From NCBI RefSeq assembly GCF_004119445.1, contig NZ_QICI01000041.1:1-64000 (forward strand): a DNA stretch of 64,000 bases, given 5' to 3'. Made by a program: the position numbers and the translations under genes. The notes under the pieces are model-generated. The model did no database searches and was not told where the DNA came from. It worked only from the letters and a program-made list of their open reading frames with translations. The stretch comes from Chryseobacterium sp. CH21 (lineage in GTDB: Bacteria; Bacteroidota; Bacteroidia; Flavobacteriales; Weeksellaceae). Position 1 is the stretch's first letter. The number at the start of each line of letters is the position of its first letter. Shown piece after piece: positions 44,165-52,255 of the stretch.

Positions 44165-44953
44165 TTATAAAGTGACTCTGAATAAAAAGCTGGTCCCAGG
44201 GTTTTCGGATATGATATTGCATTCTCCAGACAGTTCATTCATTCTTCTTTTCATATTCCGCAGGCCGTTTCCTTTTGACTGGTCATCTTGAATTCCCCTT
44301 CCATTATCAGAAATTCTCATGGAAAAGTTATTTTTTTCCTGTGAAAACGAAAGTTTCAAGGTATTGGCATGGCTGTGCTTATATACATTATTAACAGCTT
44401 CTTTTAAACAGAGAAAGAGATTACGCCTCATTTCTGTGGAAACCGGTGTTTCCGTAATGATGTCTTCACATTCAGAATGCAGTACTATTTTTGTTTTCTT
44501 TAGGAAATTTCCGGTATAAAGTATGGCATAGTCTATGAAGCTACCTAATGTATCATTTCCGGAATTCAAGCTCCAAAGCATCTCTCGCATAGAAATATTC
44601 ATTTCTTCGGAGGTTTTCAGAAGTTCGTCAATGTCGTTTTGCAGATCATCATCTTCTGCTTTCTGTTTCAGAAATTCTGCCTGAAGTTTTAATGCGGAAA
44701 TTCCTGCTCCAAGATCATCATGCATATCATGAGAAATACGTTCCCTCTCCTGCTCCAGAACTTTTTGTTTCTCTAGTTCTTTCTGAAGGAGCTGATTTTG
44801 GTATTCGGCTTCTTTGAGCTGCTGCTGCTGAACAAAAAAAAGCTGCCTTTTATTATACAAAACAACAATAAGAACAATGAAAATAACAAAAGTTATCAAC
44901 AGAATAACGGCAATAATATAGGCCAACCTTATTGTATCCGGCAATTGTTTCAT
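44165..44953 (-). CDS. Sensor histidine kinase (HisKA_3 type) without sensor domain
   Basis: A 262-residue kinase with one N-terminal membrane helix (about residues 11-33), a Gln/Glu-rich coiled coil, and a HisKA_3 dimerisation domain (ERERISHDMHDDLGAGISAL, phospho-acceptor probably His78). An ATPase domain follows (NNVYKHSHANTLKLSF, ISDNGRGI, GNGLRNMKRRM). The membrane-flanking part leaves no room for an extracytoplasmic sensor, so input must come from a partner, perhaps the membrane protein encoded 8 nt upstream. The LuxR-type response regulator at 46449-47081 is its likely target. Confidence 0.88.
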   Translation of the reverse strand: MKQLPDTIRLAYIIAVILLITFVIFIVLIVVLYNKRQLFFVQQQQLKEAEYQNQLLQKELEKQKVLEQERERISHDMHDDLGAGISALKLQAEFLKQKAEDDDLQNDIDELLKTSEEMNISMREMLWSLNSGNDTLGSFIDYAILYTGNFLKKTKIVLHSECEDIITETPVSTEMRRNLFLCLKEAVNNVYKHSHANTLKLSFSQEKNNFSMRISDNGRGIQDDQSKGNGLRNMKRRMNELSGECNIISENPGTSFLFRVTL

Positions 44954-44961
44954 ATTGTGTT

Positions 44962-45594
44962 TTATTTTCCGCTATTCTCGAAATTTTTTAAGCCCATATA
45001 GAACATTCCATACATGATGATATTAACGCAATACTGCATGGTTTTTAAAATTTGTAAAAAACCCGGATCATTATCCTGAAGAAAAAACATGGGGATGGAT
45101 CTGAAAATAAAAAAAATACTCCAAAAAAGTAATCCGCATGATACCCAGAAATGCGGGTCATTAAAGATTTTTATTTCGTCAAAGTTTTTTAATCTGATAT
45201 AAAACCATACCAGTGCATTAATGATAAAATAAAAGCAAACTAATATTCCCAATGTGTTTTCATAGTTTTCACCGTAAAACTTTACAAACAGAGCAATATA
45301 AGCCAATATAGCAATCAGAACATACAGAAAGAATATTCTGAGTTTTTGAGGGAAGATTCTTGCATAGTATCTGTTGAAAAATATAAGCAGAAAAATACTG
45401 TAATAATTAAAAAGATAAGCAAAGTCAAATTTCTGGATGTATATTTTATAGTGTCCATAAAGTTCTAGGCACAAAGAAAGGAATAAGTATATTGTAAAAT
45501 AGTTTTGGCTGGAAAGACCTTTCTTTCCAGCTAAAACCATCGACTTTACAGTATCTATAAAGAGTATTGATATGTATATAATCTGAATGAGCAT
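44962..45594 (-). CDS. Polytopic membrane protein of the two-component cluster
   Basis: A 210-residue protein with about six to seven membrane helices and very short loops (for example IFFLYVLIAILAYIALFVKFYG and PHFWVSCGLLFWSIFFIFRSIPMFF). I recognise no family. It lies 8 nt before the sensorless histidine kinase gene and 2 nt after the unknown protein at 45597, all on one strand, so it is a candidate membrane sensor for the kinase. That role is inferred from position only. Confidence 0.7.
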   Translation of the reverse strand: MLIQIIYISILFIDTVKSMVLAGKKGLSSQNYFTIYLFLSLCLELYGHYKIYIQKFDFAYLFNYYSIFLLIFFNRYYARIFPQKLRIFFLYVLIAILAYIALFVKFYGENYENTLGILVCFYFIINALVWFYIRLKNFDEIKIFNDPHFWVSCGLLFWSIFFIFRSIPMFFLQDNDPGFLQILKTMQYCVNIIMYGMFYMGLKNFENSGK

Positions 45595-45596
45595 TT

Positions 45597-46442
45597 CTAT
45601 GGATATAGTGAGCCCATATCGAAGAATCCTTCTTTTCCTATAAGATCATCCGGCAGGTATCTTCCAATCATGGTAAGTCTTTTTTCCTGGCCTTGATAAG
45701 CGGCTTCATACTCAGCGACTTCAAAAACATAATAAGGATTATCTTTAAAATAATCTTTGATGATCTCAATTTCTATTACTTCACCTGGGATAAACTTAAC
45801 TTCTTTGTAAAGACGCCCTTCAATATTCCTTTCATGTAAAATCCTATTGATGTCTGCCCAGGTATAACCAATACACCATGTCTGTTGTAAAGGATTACTA
45901 TAAGTATTCATTTTATGATAAAACTCGGATGAAGTGTATTGAGTATACATTGCTCTTGCCTCATCAAGACTAATAAGATCCTTATCGATCTCAAATTTAT
46001 GTCCTAAATTAAAGATGATATAATGCGCAAGTGGATCACCATTATGGTCCAAAGGTGTTGCAATAAAGTATAAAAATTCATTGGCTCCAGTAGAAAGATG
46101 GGTGTTGCCTGTATACTTTGCGTAGTCTTTCTGGGTAATAAAGACAAAGTCAAATCTTAGTTCATTACCTCGAGTGCTAAATGTATTGTATAAAGCTTCA
46201 AAAGTACTGATGTCTACGGAATAACTATCCAAATACGGATTGACCAGTTTTGAAGCCGCTCCGGAATTGTTTAAAACACCTTTTTTTGCCTGAAACATAA
46301 ACATGATTCCGATATCGTGATCCATATACCCTGCTGCAACCAACGGATTGGTTCTCTCTTTGTTTTGTGTAATCAGATTCGCAAGTTTGTTTCCAATGCC
46401 CTCTTTTCCCAATTCGGGATTTTTTAACTCTAATGTCTCCAT
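45597..46442 (-). CDS. Unrecognised cytoplasmic protein of the two-component cluster
   Basis: A 281-residue protein with no signal peptide or membrane segment. It has a mixed alpha/beta look and contains segments such as DHDIGIMFMFQAKKGVLNNSGAAS, FVFITQKDYAKYTGN and EVIEIEIIKDYF. I do not recognise a domain. It lies between the response regulator (6 nt) and the membrane protein (2 nt) and is therefore almost surely co-transcribed with both. It could be an output or accessory factor of the system. Confidence 0.7.
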   Translation of the reverse strand: METLELKNPELGKEGIGNKLANLITQNKERTNPLVAAGYMDHDIGIMFMFQAKKGVLNNSGAASKLVNPYLDSYSVDISTFEALYNTFSTRGNELRFDFVFITQKDYAKYTGNTHLSTGANEFLYFIATPLDHNGDPLAHYIIFNLGHKFEIDKDLISLDEARAMYTQYTSSEFYHKMNTYSNPLQQTWCIGYTWADINRILHERNIEGRLYKEVKFIPGEVIEIEIIKDYFKDNPYYVFEVAEYEAAYQGQEKRLTMIGRYLPDDLIGKEGFFDMGSLYP

Positions 46443-46448
46443 AATTTC

Positions 46449-47081
46449 TTAGTTTTTAAAATTGTTAAACTTATTGATAGCCTCCACTTTATTGTTTACG
46501 TGGAGTTTTCTGTAGATATTGCCAACATGTTTTTTAACCGTATCAATACTGATACATTTTTTATCCGCTATTTCTTTATAAAGAAGTCCTTCAGAAAGAA
46601 GCTCAAGAATTTCTTTTTCACGTTCTGTGAGTTCATCGAAACCTTTTATTTCCGTAAGATTTCTTTCGAAATGCTTGAGAACTCTGCGTGCAATTGAAAA
46701 ACTCATAGGAGCTCCACCACTGTATACATCCCGGATGGAAGAAAGAATTTTATCCATGCTTTCTCCTTTAACGAGATATCCCATGGCACCAGCTTTTAAA
46801 GAATTAAAGATTTTCTCATCATCATCGAAGCTGGTACACATGATAAATTGTGTATGGGGCATTTCTTTTCGTAGTTTTTCTATGATTTCTATTCCCAGCA
46901 TATCTTGCAGCTGGATATCCATCATCACTACATCCGGAGAAATATCAGGAAGGTTTTTCATGGCATCATTTCCATCAAAGAATTGAGCAATTACCTTCAT
47001 ATCCTGTTGATAATTGATGACTTTCTTCAACGCATTGTTGTAGTTTTTTTCATCCTCTACTATGGCGATGGAAATACTCAT
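46449..47081 (-). CDS. LuxR/NarL-type response regulator
   Basis: A 210-residue response regulator. The receiver domain has the acidic pair IVEDE near the N-terminus, the phospho-acceptor Asp55 in VVMMDIQLQD, a conserved Thr/Ser in MCTSFDD and Lys in YLVKGES. The C-terminal LuxR helix-turn-helix reads LTEREKEILELLSEGLLYKEIADKKCISIDTVKKHVGNIYRKL. It is first in a four-gene run with an unknown protein, a membrane protein and a histidine kinase. A palindrome at 47130-47147, 49 nt upstream, may be an autoregulatory site. Confidence 0.92.
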   Translation of the reverse strand: MSISIAIVEDEKNYNNALKKVINYQQDMKVIAQFFDGNDAMKNLPDISPDVVMMDIQLQDMLGIEIIEKLRKEMPHTQFIMCTSFDDDEKIFNSLKAGAMGYLVKGESMDKILSSIRDVYSGGAPMSFSIARRVLKHFERNLTEIKGFDELTEREKEILELLSEGLLYKEIADKKCISIDTVKKHVGNIYRKLHVNNKVEAINKFNNFKN

Positions 47082-47469
47082 GACTTTGTTTGTTTATAGC
47101 AAATTTCAACAGAAAACAAATTGAAATCAATTACACCTTTGTGTAATATTGACAATGGAGTTTATAGTTATGGTTTAGTTTTTTTAATTCTATTAAATTT
47201 AATCAATTTTTCGTTCCAAAACCTACATTAATTTAAATTAATAATATCATAATAAAACAAACGATAAATAAATGACAAAATTTCATTTTAAAAATCAGCT
47301 TTATATACAGAAAAATTCATTTTAAGGAACAGCTACTGATTGGGTTTTAATTTAACGGAAAAAGAAGAGAATTATATTTCAATATTGACAGAAATTTCTC
47401 ATCTTGTCAGGCATGATTTTTGTAAAAATTAAAGAATAAAAATCATAATAAATATCAAATAATATAATC
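47082..47469. other. 388-nt intergenic region between the response regulator and a lipoprotein gene
   Basis: An AT-rich spacer between divergent genes. It holds the palindrome at 47130-47147 and AT-rich upstream sequence of both genes. No gene, RNA or long repeat is recognised. Confidence 0.6.
47130..47147. promoter_or_regulatory. Palindrome upstream of the response regulator operon
   Basis: ATTACAC-CTTT-GTGTAAT is a perfect inverted repeat of 7 bp per arm with a 4-nt centre. It lies 49 nt upstream of the response regulator start codon, where an operator for a dimeric LuxR-type regulator could lie. The function is an inference. Confidence 0.4.
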
Positions 47470-47904
47470 ATGAAAAAAGGTCTTTTAGCACTTGGTGCTG
47501 TACTTACATTAACAGCTGTGAGCTGTAAAAAAAGTGAAAGCGGAAACAAAAGCGTTATCAAAACAGACAGCTCAACAACTGTAGTGACAGACAACAACGG
47601 GAAAATAGATTCGGTGACACAAAGTTCTTCAACAGTAGATATCAACGGGAAGAAAACTGAAAAGACAGATTTTGTTTATAAAGCTACAGACGGAACGTTA
47701 GTAAAAGTGATCTTCAAAAACGATCCCAAAGAAAGTACAGTAGCCATTACCAGCAATAAGAAAACATTCACATTGCCAAAGACAGAAACCAAAGGTGATG
47801 AAACAATTTACAAGAAAGATGATATGACCGCAAGAGTAAAAGGAGACAGTCTTCACCTTGAACAGGGTAATAATATTATCGAGCTGAAAAGAACAAAGAT
47901 TTAA
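47470..47904 (+). CDS. Putative lipoprotein
   Basis: A 144-residue protein with a lipoprotein signal (lipobox TAVSC, Cys at residue 19). A Ser/Thr/Lys-rich linker follows, then a small beta-rich domain (DFVYKATDGTLVKVIFKNDPKESTVAI..., ARVKGDSLHLEQGNNIIELKR). The domain's layout recalls MliC-type lysozyme inhibitors, but the paired cysteines of that family are absent, so I leave the function open. It stands alone and ends at a bidirectional terminator. Confidence 0.75.
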   Translation: MKKGLLALGAVLTLTAVSCKKSESGNKSVIKTDSSTTVVTDNNGKIDSVTQSSSTVDINGKKTEKTDFVYKATDGTLVKVIFKNDPKESTVAITSNKKTFTLPKTETKGDETIYKKDDMTARVKGDSLHLEQGNNIIELKRTKI

Positions 47905-47910
47905 AATAAA

Positions 47911-47938
47911 AAATGTCCCAAAACCTACTGGGACATTT
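47911..47938. terminator. Bidirectional terminator between the lipoprotein and amidase genes
   Basis: A perfect 10-bp stem AAATGTCCCA/TGGGACATTT with an 8-nt loop and A/T runs on both sides, between the convergent stops at 47904 and 47954. Confidence 0.9.
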
Positions 47939-47953
47939 TATTTTTACAGATTA

Positions 47954-48777
47954 TTAAATCTTTTTCAGCAAATCACTATTGATCCATCCATATATTGGCT
48001 CACCATCTTTTCCTGGCTTAAACAAGACATATACATAGAACCACCCCAGTTTACTTTGAATAAATTCAACCTGGGTATCTTTTTTAAGCTCTACAACAAC
48101 TTCGAATTCTGTTCCTGCACCATTTCTTACATTGGCATATTCAGCATTCACTTTATACATATCTGCAGTATCGTCTTCTCTCCCTAATAATTTCGCTCTG
48201 AAATTCTCCATAGGAAATGCAGGTCCCGGATCATTTTTTCTGAAAGGAGCAATATCATCATGACCCAGAATATTTTTGATATTGTAAGTTTCCATCAAAA
48301 GTTTGCAAACCTGAAAACATGTTTCAAGTTGCTTTTCTGTAAAGCTATGCCAATAAGAGGTTTCATTTTCATGCTTATGCTTGGCGGTTACGACTACATC
48401 TTTTGAATACTCTTTTTCAAACCATGCATAAAATCTTTCATTTACTTTGGTAAGTCGGCCCGGATTTTCAAGTTCAATCCCGATAGAAAAGTCATTAAAT
48501 CCTGAGCGGTCTGCCCATCGGCTTCTTCCCGCATGCCAGGCTTTTTTATTGAATTCCACCATTTGGGTAATCCTGCCATCACTATCTATTATAATATGTG
48601 CTGAAGCTTTTGCTGTAGGATCCTTAAACCAGTTTATCGAATTTTCAGCTCCCCGTCCTGCAGTAAAATGAATGATAATGTATTCCGGAACAATAATTCC
48701 CTCTTTATTGGGAGTCTCTATAAAGCTAATGCTCTCCCCGGAAATTGTTTTTCCTAACTTATCTTTAAGATGATCAT
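47954..48777 (-). CDS. N-acetylmuramoyl-L-alanine amidase with SH3-like domain (5' frameshift)
   Basis: An Ami_2 (AmpD/PGRP fold) zinc amidase that cleaves peptidoglycan peptide side chains. The zinc ligands are visible in IIIHFTAG (start of the domain), KKAWHAGRSRW and GHDDIAPFRKNDPGPAFP. About 60 residues from YKVNAEYANVRNGAGTEF form a bacterial SH3 domain. The in-frame sequence continues upstream of the first ATG (48562) as far as KDKLGKTISGESISFIETPNKEGIIVPEY, but no ATG, GTG or TTG lies in frame there. An ATG at 48777 is one base out of phase; one added base nearby (for example reading MDHLKDKLGK) gives 274 residues. No signal peptide is seen. Confidence 0.82.
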
Positions 48778-48799
48778 GATCAAGATTTTTTTAAACCCT

Positions 48800-48807
48800 C
48801 AAAGTTA
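48800..48807 (-). promoter_or_regulatory. Candidate -7 box (TAACTTTG) of the amidase gene
   Basis: On the minus strand TAACTTTG fits TAnnTTTG and lies 22 nt before the ATG at 48777. It supports translation starting near 48777 and not at 48562. No clear -33 element is seen. Confidence 0.4.
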
Positions 48808-48841
48808 TTCTAAATATATTAATTAAACGTTAACGAAATAA

Positions 48842-48870
48842 AAAAACCATCCGAAATACGGATGGTTTTT
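48842..48870 (-). terminator. Terminator of the ribosomal protein operon
   Basis: A perfect 12-bp stem AAAAACCATCCG/CGGATGGTTTTT with a 5-nt loop, followed by T-rich sequence on the minus strand. It lies 23 nt past the rplQ stop. Confidence 0.93.
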
Positions 48871-48893
48871 ATTTAATATCTGAATGAATATTA

Positions 48894-49406
48894 TTATTCT
48901 TCAGTTTTTTCTTCAGTAGTATCAGCTTTAGCTTCTTCTACTTTCTCTTCTACTACTGGAGCATCAGCAACAACTGCTGCTTTAGCTGGCGTAGATCTTC
49001 TGCTTCTTCTTGTAGCTTTTTTCTCTTCAGCATTAGGGTTGTAAAGCTCGTTGAAATCTACCAATTCGATAAGAGCCATATCAGCAGCATCACCTGGTCT
49101 GAAACCTGTCTTAATGATTCTTGTATAACCACCGTTTCTTTCAGCGATTTTAGGAGCTACAGTTCTGAATAATTCAGCAACCGCAAATTTATTTTGAAGG
49201 TAAGAGAATACTACTCTTCTGTTGTGTGTAGTATCTTCTTTTGCTTTTGTTAATAGAGGCTCAACATATACTCTTAAAGCTTTAGCTTTAGCTACAGTAG
49301 TGTTGATTCTTTTATGCTCAATTAGAGAACAAGCCATATTAGAAAGTAAAGCACTTCTGTGAGAAGCTGTTCTTCCTAAGTGATTGAATTTTTTACCGTG
49401 TCTCAT
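48894..49406 (-). CDS. rplQ: 50S ribosomal protein L17
   Basis: A 170-residue L17. The core [34 protein letters not shown] is standard. The last 50 residues form a Bacteroidetes-type extension that begins basic ([14 protein letters not shown]) and ends strongly acidic ([18 protein letters not shown]), making the protein about 40 residues longer than the E. coli one. It follows rpoA after 6 nt and is the last gene of the operon. Confidence 0.97.
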   Translation of the reverse strand: MRHGKKFNHLGRTASHRSALLSNMACSLIEHKRINTTVAKAKALRVYVEPLLTKAKEDTTHNRRVVFSYLQNKFAVAELFRTVAPKIAERNGGYTRIIKTGFRPGDAADMALIELVDFNELYNPNAEEKKATRRSRRSTPAKAAVVADAPVVEEKVEEAKADTTEEKTEE

Positions 49407-49412
49407 TATTAA

Positions 49413-50407
49413 TTATTTATCAGCGTCTAACTTATATTTTGCAACGTCGAAACCGAAGTTAAGACCTTTTGAATGCACTAATTCTTCTAGTTCTGTCAAA
49501 GATTTTTTACCAAAATTTCTGAATTTCATCAAATCAGACTTACTGTAAGAAACCAGTTCTCCAAGAGTTTCTACTTCAGCTGCTTTAAGACAGTTAAGGG
49601 CTCTTACTGAAAGATCCATATCTGCTAATTTAGACTTAAGAAGTTGTCTTGTGTGAAGAGTTTCTTCATCGTATTGGATAGATGCTTTTACAGCTTCAGT
49701 TTCAAGCGTGATTCTCTCATCAGAGAATAGCATGAAGTGATAAATTAATATCTTCGAAGCTTCAGTTAAAGCATTCTGAGGGCTGATAGAGCCGTCAGTT
49801 TCTATATCTAATACAAGTTTTTCGTAGTCTGTTTTTTGCTCTACACGATAATTTTCAATGCTGTATTGTACTTTCTTGATCGGCGTGAAAATAGAGTCGA
49901 TAGCAATAGTTCCTACAGGAGCATTGTTTGACTTATTTTGTTCAGAAGGAACATACCCTCTTCCTTTTCAATATTGAAAGTAATTTCGAAAGTTACATCA
50001 CTGTTTAGGTTGCAAATCACTAAATCTGGGTTTAAAACCTCAAATCCGTTGATAGACTTTCCTAAATCACCAGCAGTAATAACCGTTTGACCTGAAACTT
50101 TAGCAACAACCTGCTCGTTAGCCTGGCCTTCTGCTGCAGCTTTTAATCTTACCTGCTTAAGGTTAAGAATAATTTCGGTAACGTCTTCGATTACTCCTGG
50201 AATAGTTGAAAATTCGTGCTCTACACCTTCTATTTTGATAGATGAAATAGCGTATCCTTCCAGAGAAGAAAGCAACACTCTTCTCAAAGCATTACCGATT
50301 GTAAGCCCGAAACCTGGTTCTAAAGGTCTGAATTCAAATTGACCTTTAAATTCATCAGAGTTAAGTAAAATTACTTTATCGGGTTTTATGAATTGTAAAA
50401 TTGCCAT
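49413..50407 (-). CDS. rpoA: RNA polymerase alpha subunit (frameshifted in this sequence)
   Basis: The alpha subunit, essential for RNA polymerase assembly. The N-terminal domain begins at 50407 ([51 protein letters not shown]) and is in frame to FNIEK. After that it switches to a wrong frame, and the middle ([30 protein letters not shown]...) and C-terminal DNA-binding domain ([49 protein letters not shown]) continue in another frame to 49413. One added base at 49963-49968 gives a 331-residue protein, normal for the group. It lies between rpsD and rplQ as expected. Confidence 0.95.
49963..49968 (-). other. Site of a probable 1-nt deletion in rpoA
   Basis: The gene reads GAA AAG GAA GAG here; one more A (AAAA to AAAAA) or one more G gives GAA AAA GGA AGA GGG TAT, that is EKGRGY, the conserved reading across the break. 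Confidence 0.85.
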
Positions 50408-50440
50408 ATTATTGGGTTGAGCAAAAATTTGATTAAAAAA

Positions 50441-51049
50441 TTATTTAGAGTAAAGTTCGACGATAAGGTTCTCCTTAATGTCCTCCGGAATTTGGATTCT
50501 TTCAGGAGCCGAAATGAAGGTACCTTCTTTCTTCTCATCGTTGAATTGTAACCACTCATAGTTTGACTTAGAAGCCAATGCATTGGTAACAACATCAAGA
50601 GACTTAGACTTTTCTCTTACAGCGATTACATCACCAGCTTTTACCAAGTAAGAAGGGATATTAAGAATCTCTCCGTTCACAGTGATGTGTCTGTGAGAAA
50701 CTAATTGTCTAGCTCCAGATCTAGTTTTAGCAAAACCTAATCTGTAAACTACGTTATCCAATCTTGATTCACAAAGTTGTAATAGAACTTCCCCTGTTAC
50801 TCCTTTGCTTCTGTGTGCTTTTTCAAATAAGTTAGCAAACTGTCTTTCTAAAATACCGTAAGTATATTTAGCTTTTTGTTTTTCAGCTAACTGAACTGCA
50901 TATTCTGATTTTTTAGCACCTCTTCTTTTGTTAGGACCGTGTTGTCCTGGCGGTTGGTTTTTTCTCTTTTCGAAGTTTTTATCATCTCCGTAGATTGCAG
51001 CACCAAACTTTCTAGCAATCTTAGTTTTAGGTCCAATATATCTTGCCAT
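50441..51049 (-). CDS. rpsD: 30S ribosomal protein S4
   Basis: A 202-residue S4. The start [21 protein letters not shown] is the zinc-free Bacteroidetes form, followed by [30 protein letters not shown]. The S4 RNA-binding domain follows ([32 protein letters not shown]). Spacing is 19 nt after rpsK and 33 nt before rpoA, the standard alpha-operon order. Confidence 0.97.
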   Translation of the reverse strand: MARYIGPKTKIARKFGAAIYGDDKNFEKRKNQPPGQHGPNKRRGAKKSEYAVQLAEKQKAKYTYGILERQFANLFEKAHRSKGVTGEVLLQLCESRLDNVVYRLGFAKTRSGARQLVSHRHITVNGEILNIPSYLVKAGDVIAVREKSKSLDVVTNALASKSNYEWLQFNDEKKEGTFISAPERIQIPEDIKENLIVELYSK

Positions 51050-51068
51050 AATGGGTAAATTCTAAAAA

Positions 51069-51458
51069 TTAAACTCTTCTTCTTTTTGGTGGTCTACATC
51101 CGTTGTGTGGCATTGGAGTCACATCAACGATTTCGCTAACTTCAATTCCTGAATTGTGGATAGATCTGATAGCAGATTCTCTACCTGCACCTGGACCTTT
51201 CACAAACACCTTTACTCTTCTTAAACCAGCTTCGTGAGCTACAGCAGAGCAATTTTCAGCTGCCATCTGAGCAGCAAATGGAGTATTCTTTTTAGAACCT
51301 CTGAATCCCATTTTACCGGCAGAAGCCCAAGAGATAACCTCTCCGTTTTTATTTGTTAAAGAAATGATGATGTTATTGAAAGAAGCCTGAATATGTGCTT
51401 CACCAATAGCTTCAACTTTTACTTTTCTCTTCTTAACTACTTTAGTTTGTTTTGCCAT
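51069..51458 (-). CDS. rpsK: 30S ribosomal protein S11
   Basis: A 129-residue S11 with the usual central [33 protein letters not shown] and the C-terminal [18 protein letters not shown] signature. It lies 12 nt after rpsM. Confidence 0.97.
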   Translation of the reverse strand: MAKQTKVVKKRKVKVEAIGEAHIQASFNNIIISLTNKNGEVISWASAGKMGFRGSKKNTPFAAQMAAENCSAVAHEAGLRRVKVFVKGPGAGRESAIRSIHNSGIEVSEIVDVTPMPHNGCRPPKRRRV

Positions 51459-51470
51459 AATTCCTAACGA

Positions 51471-51848
51471 TTATTTACTAGCTTTTTTCTTGTTAGCAAC
51501 AGTTTTTCTCTTTCCTTTTCTGGTTCTAGAGTTGTTTTTCGTTCTCTGGCCTCTTAAAGGTAATCCAAGTCTGTGACGTATTCCTCGTTGGCATCCTATG
51601 TCCATCAATCTCTTGATGTTCAATTGCACTTCAGATCTTAATTCTCCTTCAACTTTTACGTTGTCTAAGATATAAGTTCTGATGGCAGCCAATTCATCGT
51701 CATTCCATTCGTTGACTTTTTTGTCTTCGCTGATACCGGCAGCTTTAAGGATTTCAGAAGAAGTACTTCTTCCAACTCCGTAGATGTAAGTTAAACCGAT
51801 AACTCCTCTTTTGTTTTTTGGTAAATCAATACCTGCAATTCTCGCCAT
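51471..51848 (-). CDS. rpsM: 30S ribosomal protein S13
   Basis: A 125-residue S13, from [26 protein letters not shown] to the C-terminal [25 protein letters not shown] signature that contacts the P-site tRNA, with a Lys-rich tail. It follows rpmJ after 7 nt. Confidence 0.97.
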   Translation of the reverse strand: MARIAGIDLPKNKRGVIGLTYIYGVGRSTSSEILKAAGISEDKKVNEWNDDELAAIRTYILDNVKVEGELRSEVQLNIKRLMDIGCQRGIRHRLGLPLRGQRTKNNSRTRKGKRKTVANKKKASK

Positions 51849-51855
51849 AATTTAA

Positions 51856-51972
51856 TTAACCTTGTCTTTGTTTAAATTTTGGGTTCTTCTTGTTGATTAC
51901 GAATAGTACACCTTTTCTGCGTACGATTTTGCAATCAGCGCTTCTTTTTTTAATTGATGCTCTTACTTTCAT
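51856..51972 (-). CDS. rpmJ: 50S ribosomal protein L36
   Basis: A 38-residue L36 starting [21 protein letters not shown]. Of the four usual zinc ligands only one Cys (residue 14) remains, so this is the zinc-free form. It lies in the usual Bacteroidetes place between infA and rpsM. Confidence 0.93.
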   Translation of the reverse strand: MKVRASIKKRSADCKIVRRKGVLFVINKKNPKFKQRQG

Positions 51973-51999
51973 TTTGATCGTATTTATTTTTTAACAAGA

Positions 52000-52030
52000 G
52001 CCAAATGGAGATCCGTAGATTCCATTTGGC
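52000..52030. promoter_or_regulatory. Hairpin in the infA-rpmJ spacer
   Basis: A perfect 10-bp inverted repeat GCCAAATGGA/TCCATTTGGC with an 11-nt loop fills the 64-nt gap between infA and rpmJ. No T run follows on the coding strand, so it is more like a processing or regulatory hairpin than a terminator. Confidence 0.55.
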
Positions 52031-52036
52031 GTTTGT

Positions 52037-52252
52037 TTAATATCTAAATGTGATTCTCCCTTTTGATAAATCATAAGGAGACATTTCTAGTTTTACCTTA
52101 TCACCAGGTAAAAGTTTAATATAATGCATTCTCATTTTACCAGAAATATGAGCGATAAGAATATGCCCATTTTCTAGTTCTACACGGAACTGAGCGTTCG
52201 AAAGTGCTTCCGTTATAACGCCGTCTTGTTCAATATGTTTTTGTTTTGCCAT
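52037..52252 (-). CDS. infA: Translation initiation factor IF-1
   Basis: A 71-residue IF-1, a single OB-fold ([55 protein letters not shown] region) that binds the ribosomal A site at initiation. It lies 3 nt after secY. The map and adk genes found here in Firmicutes are absent. Confidence 0.97.
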   Translation of the reverse strand: MAKQKHIEQDGVITEALSNAQFRVELENGHILIAHISGKMRMHYIKLLPGDKVKLEMSPYDLSKGRITFRY

Positions 52253-52255
52253 AAA

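Noticed and set aside
49413..49733. Stand-alone RpoA C-terminal domain gene
   Set aside because: The sequence upstream of its ATG continues in frame as the rest of alpha; it is a fragment caused by one missing base.
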